A DNA stretch of 64,000 nucleotides from Klebsiella sp. BIGb0138 (GCF_004342285.1 NZ_SMCV01000008.1:186001-250000); one strand, 5' to 3'; positions 20,687-30,919 are shown, counted from the first letter of the stretch. Made by a program: numbers and translations. The notes: generated from the letters alone by a model not told the origin.

Positions 20687-21727
20687 ATGCAGTATCACCG
20701 TATCCCACACAGTTCTCTTGAAATCAGCACGCTTGGGCTGGGCACTATGACGTTTGGTGAACAGAATAGCGAGGCCGACGCGCACCAACAGCTCGACTAT
20801 GCTGTCAGTCAGGGCATTAACCTGATTGATGTCGCGGAAATGTATCCCGTACCGCCGCGCCCGGAGACCCAGGGGCTGACCGAAACCTACGTCGGCAACT
20901 GGCTGGCGAAACGCGGCAATCGCGAAAAACTGATCCTCGCCTCCAAAGTCAGCGGCCCTGCGCGTAACAACGACAGCAGCATTCGTCCTAACCATGTGCT
21001 GGACCGTAAAAACATCCGTGACGCGTTGCATGACAGCCTGAAGCGTCTGCAAACCGATTATCTCGATCTCTACCAGGTTCACTGGCCGCAGCGCCCGACC
21101 AACTGCTTCGGCAAGCTGGGCTATACCTGGACCGACAACATGCCGGTCGTTACCCTGCTGGATACCCTGGAAGCGCTCACCGAATTCCAGCGTGCCGGAA
21201 AAATCCGCTATATCGGCGTTTCCAACGAGACGGCGTTTGGCGTCATGCGCTATCTGCACCTGGCGGATAAACACGACCTGCCGCGCATCGTCACCATCCA
21301 GAACCCCTACAGCCTGCTGAACCGCAGCTACGAAGTGGGTCTGGCGGAAGTCAGCCAGTATGAAGGCGTGGAGCTGCTGGCATACTCCTGCCTGGCGTTC
21401 GGGACGCTGACCGGCAAATATCTGAACGGGGCGAAACCGGCCGGAGCGCGTAACACGCTGTTCAGCCGCTTCACGCGCTACAGCAGCGAGCAGTCGCAGA
21501 AAGCGGTGGCGGCCTATGTCGATATCGCCAAACGCCATAATCTCGATCCGGCGCAGATGGCGCTGGCCTTTGTCCGTCGTCAGCCGTTCGTCGCCAGCAC
21601 CCTGCTGGGCGCCACCACGCTGGAACAGCTCAAAACCAACGTCGAGAGTCTGCACCTTGAGCTGAGTGCAGAGGTGTTAGCGGAAATTGAAGCGGTGCAC
21701 CAGGTCTATACCTACCCGGCACCGTAA
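20687..21727 (+). CDS. tas: Aldo/keto reductase Tas
   Basis: Tas is an NADP(H)-dependent aldo/keto reductase-fold protein, named in E. coli for complementing a tyrosine auxotroph under starvation. It is 346 residues long. The catalytic tetrad can be followed: Asp and Tyr in NLIDVAEMYP, Lys in ILASKVSG, and His in LDLYQVHWP. The physiological substrate is unknown. A good ribosome site, AAGGA, precedes the ATG. It converges on lplT, and a REP-like element lies between the two genes. Confidence 0.95.
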   Translation: MQYHRIPHSSLEISTLGLGTMTFGEQNSEADAHQQLDYAVSQGINLIDVAEMYPVPPRPETQGLTETYVGNWLAKRGNREKLILASKVSGPARNNDSSIRPNHVLDRKNIRDALHDSLKRLQTDYLDLYQVHWPQRPTNCFGKLGYTWTDNMPVVTLLDTLEALTEFQRAGKIRYIGVSNETAFGVMRYLHLADKHDLPRIVTIQNPYSLLNRSYEVGLAEVSQYEGVELLAYSCLAFGTLTGKYLNGAKPAGARNTLFSRFTRYSSEQSQKAVAAYVDIAKRHNLDPAQMALAFVRRQPFVASTLLGATTLEQLKTNVESLHLELSAEVLAEIEAVHQVYTYPAP

Positions 21728-21735
21728 GCGTCGGG

Positions 21736-21821
21736 CCCCGGATAGCGGCTGACGCCTTATCCGGGTTACCACGGCCACAGATACCCAACCGTAACCCGGC
21801 TAAGCGCAGCGCAAGCCGGGG
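21736..21821. repeat. REP/BIME-like element between tas and lplT
   Basis: A first unit, CCCCGGATAGCGGCTGACGC followed by CTTATCCGGG, fits the REP consensus. A second unit, GTAACCCGGCTAAGCGCAGC followed by GCAAGCCGGGG, lies 25 bp further. The pair forms a small mosaic element in a convergent intergenic gap. Confidence 0.7.
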
Positions 21822-21853
21822 ATCCCCGAATAAGCCGTCAACGATTTGCCCAG

Positions 21854-23050
21854 CTACGCCTGACGTCGGCCCCACAGCCACAGCGCGGCGATAGCCAGCG
21901 CAAACACCGCGCCAAAGCCAATCCCGACGCCCACCACCGGAATGCCGATGCTGACCGCCAGCGAATAGAGGCCCAGCATCAGCAGCATCGCCACGTTTTC
22001 ACCAAGGTTCTGTACCGCGATGGCATTGCCCGCGCCCACCGTATGCTTACCGCGCTCCTGAAGCAGCGCATTGAGCGGCACAATAAAGAACCCGCCGAAA
22101 ATACCGAGCAGCAGCAGCAGGCCAAATGCCGGCAGCAGCGCATGCTGAACGGCGAAAAAGATAACCGCGACACCAATCAGAATCCCCGCAGGCATACAGC
22201 GCGAGACCGTTTGCAGCGTGACCAGCTTCGCCGCCGCGCCGGCGCCCAGCACAATCCCGACCGCCACCATCGCATTAAGGTAGGTCGGCATCGCGTTGCT
22301 GGTAATGCCCAGCGCCACCGGTACCCACAGCACCAGCAGGAAGCGCAGCGTCACGCCCGCCCCCCAGAACAGACTGGTTCCCATCAGAGAAAAACGCGTT
22401 TCGCCATTGCGCCACAGCGTCTGACAGGCGCTGAAGAAGCTGTGGGTCATCGGCGTGAAACGCCACGACTGCCCCGGACGTGCGGCAGGCAGCTTCGGGA
22501 TCCACAGGTTCGCCACCACCGCGCCGGCGTATACCAGCGCGCAGATGGCCAGTGCGGCCAGCACGTGCCAGTCGGCCAGAATGCCTCCGGCCATCGACCC
22601 CAGCAGAATCGCCGCAATGGTCGACGACTCCATCAAACCGTTAGCTTTCACTAACTTATCCCCGGTGGTCAGTTCCCCGAGGATGCCGTATTTGGCCGGC
22701 GAATAGGCGGCAGCCCCGATTCCCACCAGCGTATAGCCGAGGAACGGGTTCAGACCAAAGCAGATGCAGCCGGCGCCAAGCAGCTTCATAGCGTTGGCGA
22801 GCATCATCACCCGCCCCTTGGCGAAGCTATCGGCGAACTGCCCGACAAACGGCGCAAACAGAATGTAAGCGCCCACAAACAACATCTGCATCACCGGCTG
22901 ACTCCAGTCCGGATAGAACTGCTGCTTCATCAGCGCCAGGGTGGCAAACAGCAGCGCATTATCGCCAAACGCCGACAGAAACTGCGCGCAGATGACCGCC
23001 ATCATGCCTTTCGAGTACAGAGAATTGTTAGTATGTACTGACTCACTCAT
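21854..23050 (-). CDS. lplT: Lysophospholipid transporter LplT
   Basis: LplT is an MFS-type flippase that brings lysophospholipids into the inner leaflet for reacylation by Aas. It is 398 residues long with about 12 hydrophobic segments. I start it at [19 protein letters not shown], as in orthologues, rather than 14 codons upstream inside aas. The start overlaps the aas stop by 8 bp, so aas and lplT are coupled. Confidence 0.97.
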   Translation of the reverse strand: MSESVHTNNSLYSKGMMAVICAQFLSAFGDNALLFATLALMKQQFYPDWSQPVMQMLFVGAYILFAPFVGQFADSFAKGRVMMLANAMKLLGAGCICFGLNPFLGYTLVGIGAAAYSPAKYGILGELTTGDKLVKANGLMESSTIAAILLGSMAGGILADWHVLAALAICALVYAGAVVANLWIPKLPAARPGQSWRFTPMTHSFFSACQTLWRNGETRFSLMGTSLFWGAGVTLRFLLVLWVPVALGITSNAMPTYLNAMVAVGIVLGAGAAAKLVTLQTVSRCMPAGILIGVAVIFFAVQHALLPAFGLLLLLGIFGGFFIVPLNALLQERGKHTVGAGNAIAVQNLGENVAMLLMLGLYSLAVSIGIPVVGVGIGFGAVFALAIAALWLWGRRQA

Positions 23051-25202
23051 CTGAATGTTCCGTCTGTTCGACCATACCTTTGAGGGTGACAAAGTCCGGC
23101 TTGCCGCTGCCGAGAACCGGCAGCTGCTTCAGCCAGCGAATGTCGCGCGGTACCGCCAGCTCCGGCACGCCATGTTCACGGGCATAGCGCAGCAGTTTTT
23201 CACGATTCAGTTCATCATCGGTGGTGAAGAGCACCAGCGCCTCGCCTTTGGTCGCATCTTGTTTAACCGCCGTGGCGTGCATCTTGTCAGGCGAAACGGC
23301 CAGGGCAACCTGCTCGACCATTTCCAGCGAAACCATTTCGCCGGCGATTTTCGCGAAGCGTTTGGCGCGCCCCTGAATCCGTACATAGCCCTGCGCGTCA
23401 AAGGTGACGATATCCCCGGTGTCGTACCAGCCGCTTTCCACTTCACCGCGCTGATTTTCCGCCGTTGGCGCTTCCAGCACGCCCGGATTCTCCACCCGCA
23501 GGTAGCCATGCATAATATTTGGCCCTTTTAACTGCAGGCGGCCCCCCTCTTCAATGCCCGGCATCGCCAGCAGGCGCGCATCCATTCCCGGCAGGATCCG
23601 CCCGACGGTGCCAACCTTCGCCGCCATCGGGACGTTAATCGACACTACCGGCGCGCACTCGGTAACGCCGTAGCCTTCAAGGATGCGCAGGCCAAATTTA
23701 TCCTGCCACAGCTGCTTCGTGCTCTCCTGCAGCTTTTCCGCCCCGGCGACCACGTAGCGAAGACGATAAAAATCGTACGGGTTGGCAAAGCGCGCATAGT
23801 TAGCCAGGAAGGTCGAGGTGCCGAACAGCACCGTACAGTTGCGATCGTAAACCAGCTCCGGCACCACGCGGTAATGCAGCGGGCTGGGATAGAGAAAGAT
23901 CTCCGCGCCGGTAAACAGCGGCGTAAACAGGCCGACCGTCAGGCCAAAGGAGTGGAACAACGGCAGCGCCGACATAAAGCGATCGTTGGCGGTAAAGTCG
24001 GCAATGGTTTTAATCTGCTCGACGTTGGCAAGAATGCTCTTGTGGCTGTGCACCACCCCTTTCGGGTTGCCTTCCGAACCGGAGGTAAAGAGGATAATCG
24101 CCGCCTCTTCCGGCTGCTGTTTGACCTGCGCCAGCTTCGGCATCAGCAGATGGCCGAAAATCCACAGCTTATCGCCGAGGGTCACGTCGCCTTTAAGGTC
24201 TTCAAGAAATACCCAGCGCACCTGGGTCAGCTGCTCCGGCAGGTGCCAGAGTTTGCCCTTATCAAGGAAGGTACGGGAGGTAAAAATCGTGCGGATCTCT
24301 GCGGCGGTAATCGCGCTGCTCAGGCCTTTCACCCCGGCGGTATAGTTCATCATCGCCGGAATCCGCCCGCGGGCAATCGCGCCAAAGATCACCGCCGCGC
24401 TGATGCCGGCGTTCGGCAACATCAGGCCGATTCTCTCGCCCTGGGCGCTGTATTTTTCCAGAATCCGCGCCACGAAGAGGGTCTTGGTCAACAGCTTGCG
24501 GTAGGTGTCCGGCTGAAAGTTGATGTCTTCCACGCAGTTTTTGCGCGCGCCAAACCGATCCTGCGCCGCCAGCAGCGCTTCATACAGCGTTTCCCGCGGG
24601 CGGATCGCCATTCGCGCTTCCATCATAATCTGGTGCAGCATTTCACCGGCGATTTTACGCCGATCGCGGGCGCGCGGCGCCTGGGGCATCTCAATACGGG
24701 TCGGCGGCAGCAGATGGAGCTGGATACGCGGGAACAGACGGCGTTTAACCAGCCCTTTAAGCCGGCTGAACGGGGTCAGCTCCGCCCCTTCGATACGCAG
24801 CGGAATAATGGTCGCCTGCGACTTCGCGGCGACAAACGCGGCGCCGTCATAGATTTTCATCAGCGAGCCGCTGACCGAGATACGCCCTTCCGGGAAGATA
24901 ACCACCGGACGCCCCTGTTCAATCAGGCGGACGAGGTGCTTAATCGACATGGGTTTCGTCGGGTCGAGCGGGACAAAGTCGATAAGCGGCGCCAGCGCGC
25001 GCATATACCAGCGCTGGCTGATAGAGCTATATACCGCAAAGACCGGTCGGACGGGCAGAAATAAGGCTAACAGGATCCCATCAATGAAAGAGACGTGATT
25101 AGGGGTGATCAGAACCTTTTTTTGCTGCAAGGGGCGCGTGTCGCCGGTCAATCTGACCCGATACAACCCTTTGCACAACAGCCTGAAAAATGCCAACAGC
25201 AT
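23043..25202 (-). CDS. aas: Bifunctional 2-acyl-GPE acyltransferase / acyl-ACP synthetase Aas
   Basis: Aas charges ACP with fatty acid and transfers it to lysophosphatidylethanolamine, repairing membrane lipids. It has 719 residues. The N-terminal PlsC-type acyltransferase has the H-x4-D motif at His36 and Asp41 (PNHVSFID) and a [10 protein letters not shown] block. The C-terminal AMP-binding ligase has [17 protein letters not shown] and the YDTGDIV segment. It forms an operon with lplT. Confidence 0.97.
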   Translation of the reverse strand: MLLAFFRLLCKGLYRVRLTGDTRPLQQKKVLITPNHVSFIDGILLALFLPVRPVFAVYSSISQRWYMRALAPLIDFVPLDPTKPMSIKHLVRLIEQGRPVVIFPEGRISVSGSLMKIYDGAAFVAAKSQATIIPLRIEGAELTPFSRLKGLVKRRLFPRIQLHLLPPTRIEMPQAPRARDRRKIAGEMLHQIMMEARMAIRPRETLYEALLAAQDRFGARKNCVEDINFQPDTYRKLLTKTLFVARILEKYSAQGERIGLMLPNAGISAAVIFGAIARGRIPAMMNYTAGVKGLSSAITAAEIRTIFTSRTFLDKGKLWHLPEQLTQVRWVFLEDLKGDVTLGDKLWIFGHLLMPKLAQVKQQPEEAAIILFTSGSEGNPKGVVHSHKSILANVEQIKTIADFTANDRFMSALPLFHSFGLTVGLFTPLFTGAEIFLYPSPLHYRVVPELVYDRNCTVLFGTSTFLANYARFANPYDFYRLRYVVAGAEKLQESTKQLWQDKFGLRILEGYGVTECAPVVSINVPMAAKVGTVGRILPGMDARLLAMPGIEEGGRLQLKGPNIMHGYLRVENPGVLEAPTAENQRGEVESGWYDTGDIVTFDAQGYVRIQGRAKRFAKIAGEMVSLEMVEQVALAVSPDKMHATAVKQDATKGEALVLFTTDDELNREKLLRYAREHGVPELAVPRDIRWLKQLPVLGSGKPDFVTLKGMVEQTEHSDE

Positions 25203-25288
25203 AACAACTCCATTTGACCGGTTACTCAGTCATTGCAGGTTACACGAGAAGGCGTTTGAAAAGCAGTGCGGGGAGAAATTTTTGCCAT

Positions 25289-25375
25289 AAAAAAAACCTG
25301 CGCATCAGCGCAGGTCGGTGCAAGATAATCAGTACGAAACGCGTACTTAAAAACTCACCTATCAATACCTCTGGG
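25289..25375 (-). ncRNA. omrA: OmrA small regulatory RNA
   Basis: Read on the minus strand, the RNA starts CCCAGAGGTATTGATAGGTG, the conserved 5' seed shared by OmrA and OmrB. It ends in the hairpin ACCTGCGC-TGATGCGCAGGT-type stem followed by a T-run (25289-25296). Its position between aas and galR is the same as in E. coli. Known OmrA/B are Hfq-dependent, OmpR-activated repressors of outer-membrane proteins (ompT, cirA, fecA, ompR, csgD). The middle segment between seed and terminator differs from OmrB. Confidence 0.92.
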
Positions 25376-25586
25376 ACCCTGATTGTCCCGTTTTTCGCCC
25401 CTGCCGTACCAGCGATAAAACGCAAGGGAGTGAGCCTAAGTGCAACCAGTTATTGCCATTTTCGTTTTCTGTAACAACGCTGAGCGCCGGCAAGCGGCGA
25501 TTCGCCGCATGATGCTGTAGATGGCTTGTGACGGGGAGCGGCGCATACCGCCGCAACAGCGCGCCGCGCTAACCCGGGCTTGAGGC

Positions 25587-25669
25587 AAAAAAAAACCTGC
25601 GCATCTGCGCAGGCTGGTGTAATTAGAGTGGTCAACCTGAAGTTGACTCCACCTATCAATACCTCTGGG
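25587..25669 (-). ncRNA. omrB: OmrB small regulatory RNA
   Basis: This is the second tandem copy of the pair. The 5' end CCCAGAGGTATTGATAGGTG is identical to OmrA. The middle contains a GTCAACTTC...GGTTGAC stem, as in E. coli OmrB. The 3' terminator stem CCTGCGC-AGAT-GCGCAGG is followed by nine Ts. It lies about 210 bp upstream of omrA on the same strand. The rest of the aas-galR gap (25203-25926) holds their promoters and the galR promoter; I see no protein gene in it. Confidence 0.92.
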
Positions 25670-25895
25670 AGAACCAGAATATCAATGCAATGAATGGGTA
25701 AACCAGCGAACATTCGCAACAGCTAATCGCAAAGTGTAAGCAAAGGTGTGAATTCGCCCGTCGTCGTTTCATTCCCCCTGCCGCTGCGCTATCGGTGTGT
25801 AACTTTTTCACTCTCAGTTCATGCTGCATCACATTTGCGCGATGCCAGACGCCACCATCCTTGAATCTGCCGCGCTTTCCCGTAACATAACCGCT

Positions 25896-25911
25896 ATGTA
25901 AACGCTTACCC
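25896..25911 (+). promoter_or_regulatory. Candidate GalR/GalS operator in front of galR
   Basis: The 16-mer ATGTAAACGCTTACCC fits the GalR/GalS operator pattern GTGNAANCGNTTNCAC at 10 of the 12 fixed positions and is centred 24 bp before the galR start codon. This suggests autoregulation, which is an inference from the match. Confidence 0.55.
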
Positions 25912-25926
25912 TAAAAAAGGTCTGGT

Positions 25927-26943
25927 ATGGCGACAATAAAGGATGTAGCCCGACTCGCTGGAGTGTCCGTCGCTACCGTATCCCGCGTCATCAACAACTC
26001 CCCCAAAGCCAGTGAAACCTCCCGCCAGTCGGTTACGGCGGCGATGGAAACGCTGAATTACCATCCGAATGCCAACGCCCGCGCGCTGGCGCAGCAGTCC
26101 ACGGAAACCGTAGGTCTGGTGGTCGGCGACGTTTCCGACCCCTTTTTTGGCGCCATGGTCAAAGCCGTCGAACAGGTGGCCTACAACACCGGTAACTTTT
26201 TATTGATCGGCAACGGTTACCACAGCATCAAAAAAGAGCGTCAGGCCATTGAGCAGCTCATTCGCCATCGCTGCGCGGCGCTGGTGGTGCACGCGAAAAT
26301 GATCCCGGACGACGAGCTCGCCGGCTTGATGAAACAGATCCCCGGCATGGTGCTGATCAACCGCATTCTGGTGGGCTTCGAACAGCGCTGCGTGGCGCTG
26401 GATGACCGCTACGGCGCCTGGCTGGCCACCCGTCATCTAATCCAGCAGGGGCATACGCGGATCGCCTACCTGTGTTCCAACCACGCCATTTCAGATGCGG
26501 AAGATCGCCTGCAGGGCTATTACGCCGCCTTAAAAGAGAGCGGTTTGCCGTGCAACGAGCGGCTGGTTACCTTTGCCGAGCCTGATGAAAGCGGCGGCGA
26601 GCAGGCGCTCACCGAGCTGCTGGGGCGCGGCAGGAATTTTACCGCCGTCGCCTGCTATAACGATTCGATGGCCGCCGGAGCGATGGGGGTCCTGAATGAT
26701 AATGGTATCGACGTCCCGCGCGAGATTTCGCTGATCGGCTTCGATGATGTCCTGATATCGCGCTATGTTCGCCCGCGGTTGACGACGGTGCGTTACCCCA
26801 TCGTGACGATGGCGACCCAGGCGGCTGAACTGGCGTTAGCGCTGGCGGATCAGCGCCCGGCGCCTGAAATCACCCATTTATTCAGCCCGACGCTGGTTCG
26901 TCGTCACTCGGTGGTTTCGCCGGCGGAAAGCGATAAATCGTAA
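25927..26943 (+). CDS. galR: Galactose operon repressor GalR
   Basis: GalR is a LacI-family repressor of gal genes that responds to galactose. It is 338 residues long. The helix-turn-helix TIKDVARLAGVSVATVSRVI is at residues 3-22, and the periplasmic-binding-protein-like core follows (ETVGLVVGDVSDPFFGAMVK). It is near-identical in layout to E. coli GalR, but the C-terminal tail after RRHSV is a few residues shorter. Its 3' end overlaps the convergent acetyltransferase gene by 40 bp. Confidence 0.97.
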   Translation: MATIKDVARLAGVSVATVSRVINNSPKASETSRQSVTAAMETLNYHPNANARALAQQSTETVGLVVGDVSDPFFGAMVKAVEQVAYNTGNFLLIGNGYHSIKKERQAIEQLIRHRCAALVVHAKMIPDDELAGLMKQIPGMVLINRILVGFEQRCVALDDRYGAWLATRHLIQQGHTRIAYLCSNHAISDAEDRLQGYYAALKESGLPCNERLVTFAEPDESGGEQALTELLGRGRNFTAVACYNDSMAAGAMGVLNDNGIDVPREISLIGFDDVLISRYVRPRLTTVRYPIVTMATQAAELALALADQRPAPEITHLFSPTLVRRHSVVSPAESDKS

Positions 26944-27383
26944 CGATACAGGCTGACGGCGGTGGCCGGGTAATCCAGGCCTTCACCGATATAGCGCCAG
27001 CCAAAGCGCTCATAAAAATCGCGGCAGGCGGAGTAGAGATACAGCTGCGGATATCCGAGCTGACGAGCATAGTCGATGACCTGCTGCTGCAATTTCCCCG
27101 CCACGCCCTGGCCGCGCGCGTCCGGGGCAACGTACAGCGCCGCCAGCCACGGAAACAGATCCTGGCGGCTGATTAAATCACAGCGCCACAGTCCCACCGT
27201 GCCCAGCAGCGTCTCCCCCTCAACGGCAATAAAGGTCAGCGGCAGCGCCTGCGGCGTCTGGCTGTGGGCAATAATGCTGGCGAAAAATGCCTTTGGCAGC
27301 GTCTCGCCGCCGAACGCCTGCCACAGCCACTCCGTGACCTGCCGGCCATGCTGCGGCGCGGCGTATAAAGGCTGAATATGCAT
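26904..27383 (-). CDS. GNAT-family N-acetyltransferase
   Basis: This 159-residue GNAT-fold acetyltransferase has the acetyl-CoA pyrophosphate-binding motif A in LYVAPDARGQGVAGKLQQQV (near residues 88-107). It is followed by the motif-B-like YLYSACRDFYERFGWRYIGE. The substrate is unknown. It is convergent with galR, and their coding ends overlap by 40 bp, so no terminator fits between them. A TGCCTGTCCCC-rich 200-bp gap separates it from the LacI-type gene upstream. Confidence 0.85.
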   Translation of the reverse strand: MHIQPLYAAPQHGRQVTEWLWQAFGGETLPKAFFASIIAHSQTPQALPLTFIAVEGETLLGTVGLWRCDLISRQDLFPWLAALYVAPDARGQGVAGKLQQQVIDYARQLGYPQLYLYSACRDFYERFGWRYIGEGLDYPATAVSLYRYDLSLSAGETTE

Positions 27384-27565
27384 GCCTGTCCCCTGCTGAA
27401 AAACCGTATGAGACGAGTATACCGCCGCCCGCAGCGGCCCGCGACTGAGGCATCAATACGCAAAAGCAGCCATTTACATCATTTCCTGCAAAAAGCGTGA
27501 TCGCGATAGTTTTTTGCCCGCCGTTGGGCGCATATCCCTCTGAATGTCTGTGATAAACTGCGGCT

Positions 27566-27577
27566 TATCACGTGATA
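27566..27577. promoter_or_regulatory. Perfect 12-bp palindrome at the regulator start
   Basis: TATCACGTGATA lies 14 bp before the start codon of the LacI-type gene, overlapping or just upstream of its ribosome site (AGGAA at 27580). LacI-family proteins bind palindromes of this size with a central CG. It is a good candidate for an autoregulatory operator. Confidence 0.5.
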
Positions 27578-27591
27578 TCAGGAATCGATGA

Positions 27592-28599
27592 ATGGCTACA
27601 ATGCTGGATGTCTCAATTCGCGCAGGCGTCTCTAAAGCGACGGTTTCCCGCGTGTTGAACGGCACAGGTCAGGTAAAAGAGAGCACCCGCCAACAGGTAT
27701 TCAAAGCGATGGAAGAGCTCGGGTACCGGCCCAACTTTCTCGCCCGTTCGCTGGCGAACCGCACAAGCAACAGTATCGGACTGGTGGTTTCCACCTTCGA
27801 CGGCTTCTATTTTGGCCGCCTGCTGCAGCAGGCTTCGCGCCAGACGGAGGCCTGGGGTAAACAGCTGATCGTCACCGACGGCCACGATGCGCCGGAACGT
27901 GAAGAAGAAGCGGTGCAGATGCTCGCCGACCGCCAGTGCGATGCGATCATCCTCTATACCCGTCACATGAGCGAAAAGAAGATCATGTCGCTGATCGAAT
28001 CGATCGATATGCCGCTGGTTGTCATCAACCGCGATGTTAGCCTGGCGCGCGAGCGCTGCGTGTTCTTCGAGCAGGAAGATGCCGCCTTTCAGGCGGTGAA
28101 TTATCTGATAACCCAGGGGCACCGCGATATCGCCTGCATGACCGTACCGATGCATACGCCGACCGGGAAAGCCCGCCTGCAGGGCTATCGCAAGGCGCTA
28201 AAAAAACACGGTATTGCCTGGGATCCGGCGAAAGTGAAATATGGCGACTCCACGATGACCCGCGGGTATGAGCTCTGCCGCGAGCTGCTGGCGGAGAAAA
28301 CCACGTTTAGCGCGCTGTTTTCCTGTAACGATGATATGGCGCTCGGCGCCTCGAAAGCGCTGCACCAGGCGGGGCTGCGGATCCCGCAGGACGTGTCGCT
28401 GTTCGGCTTTGATGATGCCCCCAGCGCAAAATGGCTGGAGCCCGGGCTGTCAACGGTCTATCTGCCGATCGATAACATGATCACCACCGCTATCGATCAG
28501 GCGATCAAGCTCGCCAACAACCAGCCGATCGAAACGCTCCCGCCGTTTACCGGCACGCTGGTGTTGCGCGAGTCGGTCACGACGGGCCCCTACTTTTAG
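27592..28599 (+). CDS. LacI-family transcriptional regulator
   Basis: This 335-residue protein has an N-terminal helix-turn-helix MLDVSIRAGVSKATVSRVLN (residues 4-23), the LacI hinge YRPNFLARSLANRTSN, and a sugar-binding core ending in PPFTGTLVLRESV. It resembles AscG, the repressor of the asc beta-glucoside genes, but no transport or hydrolase gene is adjacent, so the target is unknown. It is absent at this place in E. coli. Its stop overlaps the lysA stop by 4 bp (convergent). Confidence 0.85.
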   Translation: MATMLDVSIRAGVSKATVSRVLNGTGQVKESTRQQVFKAMEELGYRPNFLARSLANRTSNSIGLVVSTFDGFYFGRLLQQASRQTEAWGKQLIVTDGHDAPEREEEAVQMLADRQCDAIILYTRHMSEKKIMSLIESIDMPLVVINRDVSLARERCVFFEQEDAAFQAVNYLITQGHRDIACMTVPMHTPTGKARLQGYRKALKKHGIAWDPAKVKYGDSTMTRGYELCRELLAEKTTFSALFSCNDDMALGASKALHQAGLRIPQDVSLFGFDDAPSAKWLEPGLSTVYLPIDNMITTAIDQAIKLANNQPIETLPPFTGTLVLRESVTTGPYF

Positions 28600-29858
28600 A
28601 ACTGCTCTAAGGCCAGCAGCTCCTGAATCGTCTGGCGACGACGGATCAGCCGTGCGCTGCCGTTGTCGAACAGCACCTCCGGCAGCAGCGGGCGGCTGTT
28701 GTAGTTCGAGGACATCGACGCGCCATACGCCCCGGTATCGTGCAGCACCAGGTAATCCCCCGGTACGACGTCAGGCAGCGGGCGCGTTTCCACTTTGCCC
28801 CCTTCCTGCTGGGTAAAGACATCGCCTGATTCACACAGCGGCCCGGCCACCACGGTTTCCACCCGCGGCGCGGCGCTCAGGTCGCGGCCATCCGCCGCCA
28901 GCGCGGTGATGTGGTGATAGCTGCCGTACATTGCCGGACGCATCAGATCGTTAAAGCCGGCGTCAATCAGCACAAAGTGACGGCTGCCCATCTCTTTTAC
29001 GCTGCGCACCTGCGAGACCAGCACCCCGGACTCGGCCACGAGGAAGCGACCCGGCTCGATTTCCAGTTTTACCGGATGGCCAAGATGTTTCGCGATCTGC
29101 TCGCGCGCGGCGTTCCACAGGCCAAAATAGTGATCGGTATCGATCGCCTCTTCGCCTTCGTGATAAGGGATCGACAGGCCGCCGCCGGCGGAGATCGCCT
29201 GCAGATCCTGCCCAAACTCCACCACCTGACGCACCATCGCGCCGCAAACCTGCTCCAGATGGCCATAATCGACCCCAGAGCCAATGTGCATGTGGATCCC
29301 CACCAGCTGCAGCTGGTAACGACGCATAACCTCCAGCGCCGCCGGCAGATGGCTGTACCAGATCCCGTGTTTGCTGTTTTCGCCGCCGGTGTTGGTTTTC
29401 TGGCTGTGGCCGTGGCCGAAGCCAGGGTTCACGCGCAGCCACACGCGATGGCCCGGCGAAACTTCCCCCAGTTGGCTCAGCATATCCACCGATCCGGCGT
29501 TCACCGGGATCTGCAACTCTTTCACCCGATCGAGGGTCGCGTCATCGATCAGATCGGCGGTAAAAACGATGTCTTCCGGATGCAGATGCGGATCGTACCC
29601 CGCCGCCAGCGCACGCTCGATCTCTCCCAAAGAGACCGAATCCACCTTCACCCCTTGTTCGCGCATCAGGCGCAGAATATGGACGTTGGAGCAGGCCTTC
29701 TGGGCGAAACGCACCACGTCAAACCGGCTGAGCTGCGCTATCTGGCGGCGGATAATCTGCGCGTCATAGACCCACACCGGGCAGCCAAATTCGGCTGGCA
29801 GGCGCAGCAAATTCTCTGCGGTCAGGTCGGTATCGGTGGCGTAAAGCGAGCGTGGCAT
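28596..29858 (-). CDS. lysA: Diaminopimelate decarboxylase
   Basis: LysA is a PLP enzyme that makes L-lysine from meso-diaminopimelate, the last step of lysine synthesis. It is 420 residues long, the family length. The PLP-binding Lys54 lies in VVRFAQKACSN; GIHMHIGSGVD and PLCESGDVFT carry cofactor and active-site residues. It is divergent from lysR, whose product activates it in E. coli, across a 134-bp control region. Confidence 0.98.
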   Translation of the reverse strand: MPRSLYATDTDLTAENLLRLPAEFGCPVWVYDAQIIRRQIAQLSRFDVVRFAQKACSNVHILRLMREQGVKVDSVSLGEIERALAAGYDPHLHPEDIVFTADLIDDATLDRVKELQIPVNAGSVDMLSQLGEVSPGHRVWLRVNPGFGHGHSQKTNTGGENSKHGIWYSHLPAALEVMRRYQLQLVGIHMHIGSGVDYGHLEQVCGAMVRQVVEFGQDLQAISAGGGLSIPYHEGEEAIDTDHYFGLWNAAREQIAKHLGHPVKLEIEPGRFLVAESGVLVSQVRSVKEMGSRHFVLIDAGFNDLMRPAMYGSYHHITALAADGRDLSAAPRVETVVAGPLCESGDVFTQQEGGKVETRPLPDVVPGDYLVLHDTGAYGASMSSNYNSRPLLPEVLFDNGSARLIRRRQTIQELLALEQF

Positions 29859-29992
29859 GGTGAACTCCGGCGTTATTTGCGTTGAGCGGGTTTTTTATGA
29901 TTACGCCACAGCCTGAAGAGAATAAAAAATATCGTTTTATCGTGAGTCTATGCAAAAATGATATGGATACCGGATACCTGTCGAGAGCCGCC

Positions 29993-30919
29993 ATGCCAGC
30001 CGTTAATTTACGCCATATTGAAATCTTCCATGCGGTGATGACCGCCGGCAACCTGACCGAGGCGGCACGCCTGCTGCACACTTCGCAGCCGACGGTCAGC
30101 CGCGAGCTGGCGCGCTTTGAGAAGGTCATCGGGCTGAAGCTGTTTACACGGACCCGCGGGCGTTTGCAGCCGACGGTACAAGGGCTGCGTCTGTTTGAAG
30201 AGGTTCAGCGCTCGTGGTACGGGCTGGACAGGATCGTCAGCGCCGCGGAGAGTCTGCGCGAGTTCCGCCAGGGAGAGCTGTCGGTGGTCTGTCTGCCGGT
30301 ATTTTCCCAGTCGTTTCTGCCGCTGCTGTTACAACCGTTTCTGTCGCGCTATCCGGAGGTCAGCCTGCACATCGTGCCGCAGGAGTCCCCGCTGCTGGAA
30401 GAGTGGCTCTCGGCGCAGCGTCACGATCTGGGCCTGACGGAAACCCTGCATACCCCTGCCGGAACCGAGCGTACGCCGCTACTCACGCTCAACGAAGTGT
30501 GCGTGCTGCCGCAGGGCCATCCGCTTGCCGCAAAACGGACGCTGACGCCGGCCGATTTCCACGGCGAAAACTATATCAGCCTGTCGCGCACCGATAGCTA
30601 TCGCCAGCTGCTCGACGCCCTGTTTCTTGCGCATCAGGTCAAACGGCGGATGGTGGTGGAAACCCACAGCGCGGCTTCAATTTGTGCAATGGTGCGCGCA
30701 GGCGTCGGTATTTCGGTAGTCAACCCGCTGACCGCCCTCGACTATGCCGAAAGCGGCGTGGCGGTGCGCCGCTTCAGCGTCGAGGTACCGTTTACCGTCA
30801 GCCTGATCCGTCCGCTGCACCGGCCCGGCTCGGCGCTGGTTGAGACCTTTATTACCCATCTGCAAAACAGCCTGCCGCGGATTCAGGGCCCGCTGGAAGC
30901 GGTCCTTAAGAGAGCATAA
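29993..30919 (+). CDS. lysR: LysR, activator of lysA
   Basis: LysR is the founding member of the LysR family. It activates the divergent lysA when diaminopimelate is present and lysine is low. It has 308 residues from the ATG at 29993; a longer in-frame extension upstream lacks family similarity and would run through the lysA promoter. The wHTH is [20 protein letters not shown] followed by [13 protein letters not shown]. The 3' end overlaps ygeA by 14 bp (convergent). Confidence 0.97.
   Translation: MPAVNLRHIEIFHAVMTAGNLTEAARLLHTSQPTVSRELARFEKVIGLKLFTRTRGRLQPTVQGLRLFEEVQRSWYGLDRIVSAAESLREFRQGELSVVCLPVFSQSFLPLLLQPFLSRYPEVSLHIVPQESPLLEEWLSAQRHDLGLTETLHTPAGTERTPLLTLNEVCVLPQGHPLAAKRTLTPADFHGENYISLSRTDSYRQLLDALFLAHQVKRRMVVETHSAASICAMVRAGVGISVVNPLTALDYAESGVAVRRFSVEVPFTVSLIRPLHRPGSALVETFITHLQNSLPRIQGPLEAVLKRA

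Noticed and set aside
25214-25719. Short frames in the aas-galR gap
   Set aside because: They overlap the OmrA and OmrB genes, whose structure and position explain the sequence better.
29859-29992. Lysine riboswitch before lysA
   Set aside because: The 134-bp gap is too short and shows no long stem array. In enterics the lysine riboswitch belongs to lysC, and lysA is controlled by LysR.
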